Assembly (NCBI GenBank): GCA_031550085.1
Contig: JAVBOY010000021.1
Coordinates: 1-64,000 of the forward strand
Reading direction: 5' to 3'
From: UBA4417 sp031550085
Lineage (GTDB): Bacteria > Bacteroidota > Bacteroidia > Bacteroidales > UBA4417
Length of the DNA: 64,000 nucleotides
The position numbers were made by a program, and so were the translations under genes. Shown piece after piece: positions 40,945 through 52,000 of the stretch; the stretch's first letter is position 1; each line of letters opens with the position of its first letter. A model generated the notes under the pieces. That model ran no database searches. It was not told the DNA's origin and saw only the letters and a list, made by a program, of their open reading frames with translations.

Positions 40945-43260
40945 CTATTTGGAATCGGGGTTGGCCGAGTCCTGTTCCGTTTTTTTCGGAGCGGCTTGTT
41001 CCCTGGAAGCCGTATGCAAGAATTTCATTTTTTCTTGCAGGCGGGCTAATTCTTCCTTCGCCCGGGCAATTTTATTTTCAAATTCTTGCTTTAAGGCATT
41101 GGCTTGTTTGGAATTGGCAAAGAAACCAATGTTGTTTTCCCACAGCAGGATTTCTTCTTTCACCTGATCGATCTTGTTTTGCAGGCTGTTTTTCTCCTTG
41201 TTGATCACCCGGTGTGCATCGGGCTGGTCTTTGAGGTTTTCAAAACGGGCCTTGTAGTTCGTGGCGGCAATTTCCATCGAATCCAATTTCAGCTTATCAT
41301 AAATTTTATCCAAAGCCGATTTGTATTCTTTGAAGAGGCGTTCTTTTTCTTTGATCGGGACATGGCCGATTTCCATCCACTCGCGTTGTAATTCCTTGAC
41401 CGTAGCAATGTTGGCTTGCCGGTCGTCGGTAAATTCAAAATGGGTCAGTTTTGCAATCAAATCGACTTTTTGACGCAAGTTATTTTGTTCTACTTCAATC
41501 ACATCTTTAAAGAATTCCGCTTTCCGCGTGAAAAACTCGTCACAGGCGCCCCGGAAGCGTTTCCAGATTTTATCGCTGTGTTTGCGGGGAACCGGTCCGA
41601 TGTTTTTCCATTCGTTTTGCAAACGGACAAGTTCTTTGCTCGAATTTCTCCAATCGGAACTCAGGCGATGGGCTTCGGCTTGTTGGCAAAGATCCAGTTT
41701 CAGGTTGTAGTTGTTCAGCTGTTGTTCTTTCAGCTTATCAAAATATTCTTTTTTATTTTTGAAATAAGCATCCAATTGCGATTTAAAGCGCGTCCAAACT
41801 TCGTTGCTTACCTTTTGTTGCGTAGGCCCAATGGTTTTCCACACTTTCAGCAAGTCATTAATTTGATTGGTGCTGTTTTGCCAATCTTTCAAACTTTTGT
41901 ATTCCTGATTCACAAACTCTTCGGCTTGCACGCAAAGGGCTACTTTGGCCGCATAGTTGGCATCAAACTCTCCCTGGCGGGCGTCGTAATGTTCGCGGCG
42001 GCGTTGGTTGATCTTATCGCTGGCCGTTTTGAAGCGATCCCAGATTTCGTCGCGTTTTTCGTTGGCGACGGGACCGATTTCTTTCCATTCGTCGTGCAAA
42101 TCCTGCAATTTCTTGAACGAACCGATAATGCTGTTGTCCAGCAACAAATCTTCCGCTTTTTCGCAAAGGGCAATTTTTTGCTCCAGGTTTTTCTTCAGGT
42201 CGAGATCCCGTAATTCGCGATTGATCTTTACTTTATCAAAAAACTTTTCGATATAGAAATGATAGTTCTGCCACAATCCGTTGGAAGCTTCCTTGGGAAC
42301 CACGCCGATGGATTTCCATTTTTCCTGCAACAGCTTGAAGTCATCATACGTTTTTTTCAACGTTTCGTCCGAATTGATCAAAACCTTGAGTTCTTCCAGT
42401 ATTTGTGTTTTGGCTTCAAGATTGCGTTGCTTTTCTTTTTCAAGCTCAACGGTAAAGCGATGTTTGTTTTCCTTATATTTATTGAACGCTGTTTTAAAAC
42501 GTTCTTCAATCGGATCTTCCGTTTCTTTGACGGCTTCTTCTTTTATTGCTTCGGATTCTACGGGAACCGCTTCGCCATCCTCGCTTGTTTTTTCGGTTTC
42601 GGCTTTGGCCGCATCCTGGTACTTTTGCTGGTTTTCTTCACGGGTCAACGCAATGTAAGCCACTTTAATGCTGGCTACAGCCGTTTTGATTGCATTGATA
42701 TCCGGATGCTGAACTATTTTTTCCAGTTTCTCAACCAACTGTTCGCGGGAGAGTTCGGAATGTTCTGCATTTAATTCTTCCAATGAGATTTCGTCTTCTT
42801 CGTCCAATGTATTGTCCGAAAATTCTTCCAAAGCAACCGCTTCGACCACCCGTTCGGGCATTGCTTCTTCCTTTGCTTCCTCAACAACAGGCTCTGGAGC
42901 CGGTTCTTGTGCCGGTTCCTCTGCAAGTGGAGTAACTTGTTCCGTTACCGGTTGAGGTACGGTTTCTTCCGGTTCCAAAGGGGCTGGAGCTGGTTCCTCT
43001 GCAAGCGGAGCGGCTTGTTCGGCTTCCGGTTGGGCTACGGTTTCTGCTGCTTCCAACGGGGCCGATGCAGGCTCCTCTACCGGAACTTCTTCTACAACGG
43101 GTTCCAAAACCGGTTCCGTCACTGCAACAACATCAGATGTTGTCTCGGGTTCGGCGGTTTCTGGCTGAGTAGTTTCTACTTCGACAGAATTAATGGGTGT
43201 TTCCCGAAGTTCTACATTGTTTTCAGGATTTTGTTCCGGACGGTTGTTTAATTCTTCCAT
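40945..43260 (-). CDS. DUF349 domain-containing protein
   Basis: This 771-residue protein has a Pro/Glu/Ala-rich, disordered N terminus (about 1-170), with repeated PAPEPVVEE-type motifs, and then tandem helical DUF349 units from about 255 to 700. Each unit contains a W-K-x-I-G-x-V or W-K-E-I-G-P-V step and a bundle of charged helices. The C terminus (700-771) is a coiled coil. DUF349 proteins are widespread in bacteria, but no activity is known. It is cytoplasmic and likely monocistronic. Confidence 0.92.
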   Translation of the reverse strand: MEELNNRPEQNPENNVELRETPINSVEVETTQPETAEPETTSDVVAVTEPVLEPVVEEVPVEEPASAPLEAAETVAQPEAEQAAPLAEEPAPAPLEPEETVPQPVTEQVTPLAEEPAQEPAPEPVVEEAKEEAMPERVVEAVALEEFSDNTLDEEDEISLEELNAEHSELSREQLVEKLEKIVQHPDINAIKTAVASIKVAYIALTREENQQKYQDAAKAETEKTSEDGEAVPVESEAIKEEAVKETEDPIEERFKTAFNKYKENKHRFTVELEKEKQRNLEAKTQILEELKVLINSDETLKKTYDDFKLLQEKWKSIGVVPKEASNGLWQNYHFYIEKFFDKVKINRELRDLDLKKNLEQKIALCEKAEDLLLDNSIIGSFKKLQDLHDEWKEIGPVANEKRDEIWDRFKTASDKINQRRREHYDARQGEFDANYAAKVALCVQAEEFVNQEYKSLKDWQNSTNQINDLLKVWKTIGPTQQKVSNEVWTRFKSQLDAYFKNKKEYFDKLKEQQLNNYNLKLDLCQQAEAHRLSSDWRNSSKELVRLQNEWKNIGPVPRKHSDKIWKRFRGACDEFFTRKAEFFKDVIEVEQNNLRQKVDLIAKLTHFEFTDDRQANIATVKELQREWMEIGHVPIKEKERLFKEYKSALDKIYDKLKLDSMEIAATNYKARFENLKDQPDAHRVINKEKNSLQNKIDQVKEEILLWENNIGFFANSKQANALKQEFENKIARAKEELARLQEKMKFLHTASREQAAPKKTEQDSANPDSK

Positions 43261-43583
43261 GGTACAAATGAATGTTTATTAGATAAATAAATTTAAGTGT
43301 GCGTTTACATCCTCCATCTTTTTTTCGATTCAAGGACAAGGTAACAAATATTTTTGCGAAGAGTTATTTTACTTCGTAAAAAACGCGTAAAAGTATCACT
43401 TTTTTTTAAAACAAAAACCACTCCACATATGGCAACAGATTAATAACTATTTTTTAACAACTTTCATCCAATTGATTGTTTTCCAACCAATAAACATTGT
43501 TCTAAAGGTTTGAAATTTGCAGCAGACCGGTTTTCTTCCGCTTTTTACGCTTTTGTTCCTTCCGTTTAAGCAAAAAGCTATTT
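43261..43583. other. intergenic region without recognised features
   Basis: About 320 bp between two minus-strand genes. I see AT-rich sequence with several T-runs and a GCGAAG/CTTCGT arm pair around 43350-43385, but no gene, good -7 promoter box or known RNA. Confidence 0.5.
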
Positions 43584-45890
43584 TTACTGCAACGCCCTCC
43601 TGTTAAACAGCATATACCCGATATTCACACTGAACGAAAGCGGTTTGACCGTATTATCATACCAGTTCAAGCTTAAACTAACCGGCCCGATGGGGCTTTG
43701 GTAAACGGCCGCCCCTGAGATAACATAATAAAACCGGCTAAATACTTCATCAAATTCCGCTTCGCGAAAACGATTTTGCTCGACGGTCTGCAACGGCACC
43801 ATCAGGTAACCTTCCAGGCGTAAATCAAAATTTTTAAATACCGAAAAAACATTCCGTTGCCCGAATGCAGCATAAACCGGGCTACGGTACTGCGGCTGGA
43901 AAATAGTGGTCATTTCAGGAATGGGGGCAAACTCCGGTAAAACCAGTAGTGTGGATGTATAGTTCGAAAAGAACGGTTGTGCGGAAACCACTCCTTCCAG
44001 TAAGAAACCGGATGAATAAAAGGCTACTTTGGGGAAATATTTTTCCCAGGAAAGCTTCAGTACGGGATAAAAATGCGAATGAGATTCATTTTGCCTTTGA
44101 AAAGAGGTCGATCCCCAATGATATTTTTCGTTCCCCGTTACAAATTGGATCGAAGCACTGAAACGGGTTCCCTGATTGGCATATTGTTTCTGGTTGAGGC
44201 TGTTTTTTTCAAAGAAAAAAGCGGTAGAGAAAAATGTAAAATACGTCTTATCCAACGTATCGCGGCTTTGAAACGTATTGGTTTGGTAGTAATCATAACG
44301 GTTTTTACCAAATTGAAGCGCCACCCCAATCCGTGATTCGTACGAAGCCTTAAAATTAACCCGGATATCGGCAAAATTCTCAATCTGGCGCAAATAGATC
44401 GGAGATTCGTAATCGAAAAAATACGTATTTGAAGTCCTCATGTAATTGAGCCGGTTCGCAATATAGCTTGTAGTTAACACAAACGGAATACGCGTCGGAA
44501 AATCGAAACGCCCGTTCAACGAAAACGAATTGTAAAAACGTCCCAAATACGTATTTGCCGACACGCTCCCCACCAGTTTTTTCCAAAAATCGTAACGCAA
44601 TTGCAAAAACATTTCGTTGGTCGCATTGGACGAAATATTTCCGCCGAAATCAAGGAAAAAACGTTTTTCCCGGTCAGCCAAAATCTTCAGGTTATAACCT
44701 TTTTTTTCGTTATCGTATAAAAGCTGTGGATACGCTTTATCGAGCCAACCGCCACCCAACAACGAAAAATAATCTTTTTCTATCGTGGCCAGGTAAACCC
44801 CTTTTGTGTTAGTCGTATCGTACTCCGATTGATTTTGTACGGTTTTTCTCAGGTAAATTTGCTGTTCTTCCGAAAGTCCATTTACCGTGACATCCTTAAC
44901 CACCAAGGGCGGTTTTTTCGCATTGAAAGCTTGCCGGCGCAATTCCCGCTGCTCGATCGTCACCGTATCATGCACCACCCGCCTGATCTCCGCAATTTTC
45001 CGTTTGGTAGCCACGTAACCGCTGTCAATAAAATCGCAAGTGTGGTTAAAGTCAATGACATTCACCTGTGTCAAATTGGGTTCAATCAAAATATCGCTTC
45101 CGCAAATCATTTTGTAGGAAGTTTTTTCCATCAACATATTTTGCACCTGCGAAAAAAGGTTGTCTTCGCCCGGAGGATCCATGTTTCCTGCCGCCTTACA
45201 ACCAATGATGATATCGGGAAAAAAATCGTTATAAGCCACATCCACCGGGAAGTTGTTATACATTCCCCCATCGAAAAGCAATCGGTCGTTAATCCGGATG
45301 GGCTTAAAATAAAACGGAAACGTCATGGAAGCGCGAATGGCTGATCCCAAATCGCCATTCCGCAGGATAACGGCGCGATTTTCGCCAATATCGGCCGCCA
45401 CGCAGCGAAACGGAATCATCAACTTATCGAAATTGCCGCCCGAAACGGCATTGGCGCCGGCAAATTTCTGCATAAATTCAAAATCCATCCGGTAAGGCGA
45501 TACAATGTTGGTCGGTAATTGCGGTTGAAGCAGCGAATCGTATTTTATTTTAAACGAAATCCAGGATGCATCGGGCTCCGGGCGTTTAAAATAATAGATA
45601 TAGCGTTGGTCGATCTTTCCGGTAACCCAATCGGGAAATTCGGGGGAATTAAAAATACATTCGATTTCATCGGGTGAATAGCCTGCCGCATACAAACCTC
45701 CTACAATGGCTCCCATGGAAGTGCCGGCGATATAGTCGATCGGAACGCCTTCTTCTTCCAGTGCCCGCAACATGCCCACATGGCTTACTCCTTTAGACCC
45801 CCCTCCACTCAACACAACTGCTACCCTTTGGGAGTACACCGTCCCAAAAAGAAAAAACAGAAATGCAAAACAAACGGCTCTTATGCTCAT
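43584..45890 (-). CDS. patatin-like phospholipase with POTRA and outer-membrane barrel
   Basis: This 768-residue protein has a signal peptide (about 1-20) and a patatin domain (about 23-260). The catalytic dyad is Ser58 in GTSMG and Asp207 in DGGMYNNFPVD, and the oxyanion hole is GGGSKG (29-34). A POTRA-like segment (VVKDVTVNGL) follows at about residues 333-342. The remaining ~350 residues look like a 16-strand Omp85-type barrel. This is the layout of type Vd (PlpD-like) proteins, which pass a phospholipase across the outer membrane. It likely hydrolyses phospholipid acyl chains. The gene is monocistronic. Confidence 0.92.
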   Translation of the reverse strand: MSIRAVCFAFLFFLFGTVYSQRVAVVLSGGGSKGVSHVGMLRALEEEGVPIDYIAGTSMGAIVGGLYAAGYSPDEIECIFNSPEFPDWVTGKIDQRYIYYFKRPEPDASWISFKIKYDSLLQPQLPTNIVSPYRMDFEFMQKFAGANAVSGGNFDKLMIPFRCVAADIGENRAVILRNGDLGSAIRASMTFPFYFKPIRINDRLLFDGGMYNNFPVDVAYNDFFPDIIIGCKAAGNMDPPGEDNLFSQVQNMLMEKTSYKMICGSDILIEPNLTQVNVIDFNHTCDFIDSGYVATKRKIAEIRRVVHDTVTIEQRELRRQAFNAKKPPLVVKDVTVNGLSEEQQIYLRKTVQNQSEYDTTNTKGVYLATIEKDYFSLLGGGWLDKAYPQLLYDNEKKGYNLKILADREKRFFLDFGGNISSNATNEMFLQLRYDFWKKLVGSVSANTYLGRFYNSFSLNGRFDFPTRIPFVLTTSYIANRLNYMRTSNTYFFDYESPIYLRQIENFADIRVNFKASYESRIGVALQFGKNRYDYYQTNTFQSRDTLDKTYFTFFSTAFFFEKNSLNQKQYANQGTRFSASIQFVTGNEKYHWGSTSFQRQNESHSHFYPVLKLSWEKYFPKVAFYSSGFLLEGVVSAQPFFSNYTSTLLVLPEFAPIPEMTTIFQPQYRSPVYAAFGQRNVFSVFKNFDLRLEGYLMVPLQTVEQNRFREAEFDEVFSRFYYVISGAAVYQSPIGPVSLSLNWYDNTVKPLSFSVNIGYMLFNRRALQ

Positions 45891-46096
45891 GTTTCAATCC
45901 ATGTAAAAAAATGTGGTAATTAAAAGATATTTTAACTGCCTAAGATTCTCAATGCCTTGTATATACAAACCGGGGAATTAAATACGCCCGAAAAACGAAA
46001 TTATTGCCTTAATAAGACAAGGCATGTGGTTTATTTCCCCTATTCGTTCTCAAAAATAACAAAAAAAACAGCCACAACGTTTCAAATTTAAACTAT

Positions 46097-47122
46097 TTAT
46101 CCGGCCATTTGTCTCAGTACCCGCCCCAATTGCTCCAACATCTCATCCGTAAAATCCAAATGCGTCACAAAACGAATGGTTTGAGGAGCCAGAGCCATGG
46201 CAAAAATATGATTTTCAGCCAATTTTGACAAAAACATTTCGTGCGGTATGGATTTCTCCAGTTTAAAGAAAATCAAATTGGTTTGTACCGGGGTTACTTC
46301 TTCCACATATGGAAGCGATTGCAGCAAACGTTCTATTTCCTTTGCCCGACGGTGGTCGTCTTTCAACCGGGTTACATGATGGTCCAACGCATAAATTCCG
46401 GCTGCCGCCAAAATACCCGATTGCCGCATGGCGCCGCCCAACACTTTACGAATGCGGAATGCCCTGGCAATGAATTCTTTTGTTCCCAACAAAACCGAAC
46501 CGACCGGCGCCCCCAAACCTTTGGATAAGCAAATGGAAATGCTGTCGAACACTTGCCCGTATTGACGCGGAGTTTCGGGTGTTTCAGCCAATGCATTGAA
46601 CAAACGGGCTCCGTCCAGATGGAATTTCAAATTGTTTTGCGTACAAACGGCTTTTATTTTTTCAATTTCCGAAAAATCATAGATGCTTCCGCCGCCTTTG
46701 TTCATGGTATTTTCCAACGAAACCAATGTTGTCAGCGGACGGTGCGGATCCGTCGGATTGTTGATGTTTTGCGCTACCTGTTCGGCGGTAATGCGGCCAC
46801 GGTCGCCTTCGAGCAAACAAACCGAAGCGCCTGAATTAAACGAAATGCCGCCGCCTTCATAGTAATAAATATGCGAATAGCGGTCACAAATCACTTCGTC
46901 GCCCGGCTGAGTATGGGTTTTAATGGCAATTTGATTGGTTTGGGTTCCGGAACAGCAATACAACGCGGCTTCCATACCGAATAAATCGGCGCATTTCTGT
47001 TCCAGCTCATTGACGGTAGGATCATCTTTAAAAACATCGTCGCCCACTTTGGCTGCCATCATGGCTTCGAGCATGGCTTGGGTAGGGCGTGTTACGGTAT
47101 CGGAACGGAGATCGATTTGCAT
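46097..47122 (-). CDS. ltaE: low-specificity L-threonine aldolase
   Basis: This 341-residue PLP enzyme (beta-eliminating lyase fold) cleaves threonine or allo-threonine into glycine and acetaldehyde. The PLP-binding lysine is Lys201 in SICLSKGLGAPVG, and FHLDGARLFNA and VSLENTMNKGGG are family signatures, as is DLRSDTVTRPT at the N terminus. It is cytoplasmic. The gene is surrounded by repetitive intergenic DNA and has no obvious operon partner. Length matches LtaE. Confidence 0.95.
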   Translation of the reverse strand: MQIDLRSDTVTRPTQAMLEAMMAAKVGDDVFKDDPTVNELEQKCADLFGMEAALYCCSGTQTNQIAIKTHTQPGDEVICDRYSHIYYYEGGGISFNSGASVCLLEGDRGRITAEQVAQNINNPTDPHRPLTTLVSLENTMNKGGGSIYDFSEIEKIKAVCTQNNLKFHLDGARLFNALAETPETPRQYGQVFDSISICLSKGLGAPVGSVLLGTKEFIARAFRIRKVLGGAMRQSGILAAAGIYALDHHVTRLKDDHRRAKEIERLLQSLPYVEEVTPVQTNLIFFKLEKSIPHEMFLSKLAENHIFAMALAPQTIRFVTHLDFTDEMLEQLGRVLRQMAG

Positions 47123-47714
47123 ATTTTTGATTATTTGTTGAATCGTTGAGGTATTGAATAGATTATTTGTGAAGCGTGAACAGTGAAATGGTTAAGGGTA
47201 AACGGTAACGGTACAGGGTAAAATGTAGGAAAACGGGGAAGTCGGGGAAATGGAGTTGTTGAATTGTTGAACAGTTGAATTGTTGAGTTGTTGAGTTGTG
47301 AATGTAGAAATCGGGGACATAGGAAAAATGGCCGTAGGCTTTGTTTTAATCGGATAGGATAATTTAATCTAATAATATTCTATTTTAATCGCGTAGCGTG
47401 AAATGTGAACAGTGAAGCGTGAAATACTTGTTTAATTGTTTAATCTGTTTGTTTGTATCTAAAAATCCTTTCTGCTTTTTTGCTTTCTGCAATAAAATTG
47501 TTTCACAGAGAGTCACTGAGAATTCACAGAGTAACACAGAGATTCTTGTTTACTTGTCTACTTGTTAACTGTAAACTTGTTAGCTCATAAACGGCAAATC
47601 ATTTTCAATTTTCCATTCTCCATTTTCAATTTTCCATTCTCCATTTTCAATGAAAAGAAACTCGTTCACTTGTATCTAAAAAACCACTTTCAATTTTCAA
47701 CTTTCCATTTTCAA
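47123..47714. repeat. intergenic block of phrase-like repeats between ltaE and the lyase gene
   Basis: About 590 bp with no gene. It contains the GTTGAATTGTTGAAC, GTGAAGCGTGAAA and TTCACAGAGAGTCACTGAG phrases, and the final ~55 bases (CTTGTATCTAAAAAACCAC and onward) match the ends of the repeats at 2877 and 53673. The phrase GGATAATTTAATCTAATAA at about 47350 is shared with 2618. Confidence 0.75.
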
Positions 47715-48881
47715 TTAAATTAATGCTTCTTTCAACTGTTCCAGCGCCTTTTGCAGGGTGGCGCGAGGTGCACCGATGTTGATCCGCATAAAACCGTTGC
47801 CGTTGGGGTTGAATTCCGTTCCAAAATTAAGGCAGAGTTTAGCTTTTTCCACAAAAAGCTGTTTCAATTCCGCATCCGATAAGTTTAATTTGCGGCAATC
47901 GAGCCAAACCAAAAAGGTGGCTTCTGGACGAATGACCTCAATTTGCGGAATTTGTGTTTTACAAAAATCATCCAAAAAATCGACATTGCCTTGCAAATAC
48001 TGCATCAATTCACCGAGCCAAGCATCTCCGTGCGTGTAAGCGGCTTCGGCGGCAATATTCCCGAATATATTGCCCAATCCAATGTGCATGGCATTGACCA
48101 ACTGATTGAATTGATTGCGCAACGATTCGTTGGAAATAATGGTAGATGCCGTACTCAAACCTGAAACATTAAAGGTTTTGCTGGCCGAAATAGCGGTAAT
48201 GACACAATCGGCAATTTCGGGTGAAAGCGATGCTGTGGGCGTATGTTTAAAACCCGGATACAGCAGATCACAATGGATTTCGTCGGAAAAAATCAGGACG
48301 TTGTATTTCCGGCAGATTTCAGCCATGCGGCGAAGTTCGTCGCTAGTCCAAACGCGCCCCACCGGATTGTGCGGCGAGCACAAGATCAACATTTTGGCTC
48401 CCGAAGCGCATTTTTGCTCCAAATCTTCGTAATCCATTTCGTAACTTCCGTTTACCTGTTTTAGCGGATTATACAACAATTCACGCTTGTGGTCGGTAGC
48501 GGCATGATAAAACGGTGCATACACCGGCGGCTGGGTAATAATTTTATCACCTTCCTTGGTAAATGCCAGCACGGCCAAATTGAACGCCGGAACCACACCA
48601 GGCACAAAACAAATCCAATCTTTTTCGATCGTCCATTGGTGGCGGCGTTGCAGCCAGTTTATAATAGCTTGAAAATAGTTATCTTCCCGAATGGTATAAC
48701 CCAATATTTCGTGCGAAAGGCGTTGTTGCAACGCATCGATAATAAATGGAGGCGTCCGGAAATCCATATCGGCCACCCACATAGGCAAAGTATCGGCGCT
48801 TCCGCAATACATCGGAGCTATTTCGTGTTTCACGCTTCCGGTTCCTTTGCGTGAAACGATTTCATCAAAATTAAAAGACAT
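47715..48881 (-). CDS. MalY/PatB-type cystathionine beta-lyase or aminotransferase
   Basis: This 388-residue PLP fold-type I enzyme has the MalY/PatB layout: N-terminal DTLPMWVADMDFRTPP, a PLP-lysine in TAISASKTFNVSGL and NIGAPRATLQKAL near the end. Such enzymes usually cleave C-S bonds in cystathionine or cysteine conjugates. The start is MSFNFDEIVSRKG (48881), as a TAATTTTG promoter lies between it and the longer ORF start at 48962. It is cytoplasmic and monocistronic. Substrate specificity cannot be decided. Confidence 0.92.
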   Translation of the reverse strand: MSFNFDEIVSRKGTGSVKHEIAPMYCGSADTLPMWVADMDFRTPPFIIDALQQRLSHEILGYTIREDNYFQAIINWLQRRHQWTIEKDWICFVPGVVPAFNLAVLAFTKEGDKIITQPPVYAPFYHAATDHKRELLYNPLKQVNGSYEMDYEDLEQKCASGAKMLILCSPHNPVGRVWTSDELRRMAEICRKYNVLIFSDEIHCDLLYPGFKHTPTASLSPEIADCVITAISASKTFNVSGLSTASTIISNESLRNQFNQLVNAMHIGLGNIFGNIAAEAAYTHGDAWLGELMQYLQGNVDFLDDFCKTQIPQIEVIRPEATFLVWLDCRKLNLSDAELKQLFVEKAKLCLNFGTEFNPNGNGFMRINIGAPRATLQKALEQLKEALI

Positions 48882-48919
48882 CTTTATTAAATATAAAAAA
48901 TAAATATGGTTTCGAACGG

Positions 48920-48927
48920 CAAAATTA
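48920..48927 (-). promoter_or_regulatory. -7 promoter element of the MalY-type gene
   Basis: The minus strand reads TAATTTTG (TAnnTTTG), 39 bp upstream of the chosen start. It excludes the upstream in-frame start at 48962. Confidence 0.55.
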
Positions 48928-49047
48928 GCGAAGTAATCAGTATGAAATTTTGAATGCTCCATTTTTTTGAACGCCTAAAAGAACAAAGAATTGGGGATTT
49001 GTTATTATATTCGTTGCCCCAAAACAGTTTTGCAAAAAACAAATCGT

Positions 49048-52000
49048 ATGCAATCCCACGAAACCATCCGCCCGGCGCAGCTTTCACTCCTGTCGCGCAA
49101 ATATTATTTCAACGAAACGGCCTTTGACAGCCTGATGCAAAAGCGTATTTACAATGTGTTGCTGGTCGCCAGCAATTACGATGCTTTTATTTTGGAAAAC
49201 GACGGCCGCATCGAAGAGCGTATTTTCCTGGAATATATGTCGCTCAACCTGAATTATCCGCCGCAATTTACGCAAGTACCCGGCGAAAAGGAAGCTTTTG
49301 AGGTGTTGCAGCAAAAAAATATCGACCTGGTTATTTTCATGCTCAGTTGGGACGAGTTGGGGTCGTTTACGGCCGGCGAACACATCAAAGCGCAATACCC
49401 GGATATCCCGGTTGTGGTGTTGTCGCCGTTTTCGCGCGAGGTTTCCTTGCGGGTAGCCTACAGCCAGTTGAAAGGGATCGATTATATTTTCAGTTGGCTG
49501 GGCAACAGCGATTTGATTTCAGCCATCGTGAAATTGATTGAAGATCGTATGAATGCCCGGCACGACATGCTGGATGTGGGAGTGCAGGCTATTTTGCTTA
49601 TCGAAGATTCGGTTCGTTTTTACTCGAGCTACCTGCCCAATCTATACAAGATTGTGCTGAAACAATCGCAAACCTTTATGACCGAAGGGCTGAACGCTCA
49701 CCAGCAAATGTTGCGCATGCGCGGACGGCCCAAAATTTTGCTGGCGCGCAATTACGAGGAAGCGGTTGAAATTTACGATGAATTTAAGCAGCATTTGCTG
49801 GGTGTGGTTTCCGATATCAACTTCAACTACAAGGACACCAATTGCCCGGATGCCGGTTTGAAATTTTTGAATTATGTGCGGAAGCAGGACGAGTTCATGT
49901 TTTTCCTGCTGCAATCCTCCGAGGAGAAATACGAAAAGGTTGCACACGATTTGGGAGTAAGTTTTTTGAATAAAAACTCCAAAACCTTGTCGTTGGAATT
50001 GCGCGATTTTATGGTGCGTTACTTTGCTTTCGGCGATTTTATTTTTGTCGATCCGGATACAAACCGGGAAGTGGCGCGCGCTTCGGACCTGAAAACGTTG
50101 CAACAGCAGTTGCTGGTTATTCCCGACAATGTGTTGGAATACCATATTTACCGGAACCACCTCTCCAAGTGGTTGTTTGCAAGGGCTTTGTTCCCGTTGG
50201 CGGAATATTTCCGCGATTTACGCCCCGAACATTTTAAGGATTTGGCCGAAATCCGGCAATTTTTGTTTGAAGCCATTGCCGGTTACCGCTTTAACAAGGG
50301 ACGCGGAATTATCGCCGAATTCAACACCGAAAGTTTTGATGAGTTTTCGACCTTTTCGCGTATCGGCGAAGGATCCATCGGCGGGAAAGCTCGCGGGTTG
50401 GCATTTTTGGATTCTTTAATCAAACGCAACCGTTTGTTCGACCGCTTTCCCGATGTGTCCATTTCCATTCCGAATACCTTGGTTTTGACCACGGATATTT
50501 TTGATGAATTCATGGAAATCAACGATTTATACAAAGTTACACTGGCTCCCCTCCCCGATTCGGAAATTTTAGAAGCTTTTAAATTGGCCCGGATCCCGCA
50601 ACGGCTCGAAAATTCGTTGAAATCGTTGATTCAAGTGACCAGCAAACCCATTGCGGTACGCTCGTCCAGTTTGTTGGAAGATTCATACTACCAACCTTTT
50701 GCCGGTATTTACGCCACCTATTTGGTCCCGTCGGAACAAAAAAATCCATCCTTGATGCTCGATTTGCTGGCAACAGCCGTAAAAAGCGTATATGCTTCGG
50801 TATTTTACCAGGGAAGCAAAGCTTATATGGCGGCCACCAAAAATCTGATCGACGAAGAAAAAATGGCGATTGTGCTGCAACAGATTGTGGGAAGCCATTT
50901 TGATAAATATTACTTTCCGACTTTTTCGGGTGTGGCGCGTTCCATCAACTTTTATCCCATTGAGCCGGAAAAACCGGGCGACGGCGTGGCCAGCATTGCC
51001 ATCGGATTAGGAGAATACATTGTAGGCGGAGGAACCACGCTCCGGTTTTCGCCCAAATACCCGCGCAAAATCATGCAACTCAGCACAACCGAAATGGCTT
51101 TACGCGAAACGCAAAAGCATTTTTACGCCCTGGATTTAAATCCGGAGCATTCCGATCCGCAAACCACCGGAAACCCCAACCTTATAGAGCTTGATATCGA
51201 AGAAGCTGCAGTAGATATGGGGTTCAAAGATTTGGTTTCGACTTACGATTTTGAAAACAACCAACTTCGGGAAGGAACAGGCATACAAGGCAAACGAGTG
51301 GTGACCTTTGCCAATATCTTGCAACACAACAGTTTCCCTTTGGCTGAAATCCTGTCCACTTGCTTGGATATCGGACAAAAAGAAATCGGGAAGCCTATTG
51401 AAATCGAATTTGCCGTGGATTTGCACCGGCCGGCAGGAACCCCAAAAGCCTTTTACTTCCTGCAAATCCGCCCGATTGTGGAATCGAAAGAAGTACTTAC
51501 TCAAAACATTGAAGAAACGCCTCAAGAGGACACCATTCTGGAATCCCGGTCGGTATTGGGCAACGGCCTGATCAGCGACGTGTTTGACATCATTTACATC
51601 AAGCCCGAAACCTTCAATCCGGCGCGAAATCAGGAAACGGTGGAACAAATTGCCGCTTTGAACAAAAAAATGTTGTGCGAACGAAAAAACTACATTCTGG
51701 TCGGGCCCGGCCGCTGGGGGTCGAGTGATCCGTGGTTGGGTATTCCGGTCAAATGGCAACAAATTTCGGGGGCACGCCTGATTGTGGAAAGCGGTTTAAA
51801 GAATTACCGCATCGACCCCAGCCAGGGCACCCACTTTTTCCAAAACCTGACTTCGTTCCGCGTGGGGTATTTCACCATCAATCCGTTCCGGAACGATGGT
51901 TTTTTTGATCTGGATTTTTTATCGCAGCAGCCCGCCGAATATGAAGATGATATGATCCGGCATGTCCGCTTCCCCGATCCATTGATCATTAAAATCGATG

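Noticed and set aside
48991..49047. Extra 19 residues on the two-receiver/PPDK-N protein
   Set aside because: The extension is basic and unlike the domain start; MQSHETIRPAQ is a more natural start after a leader.
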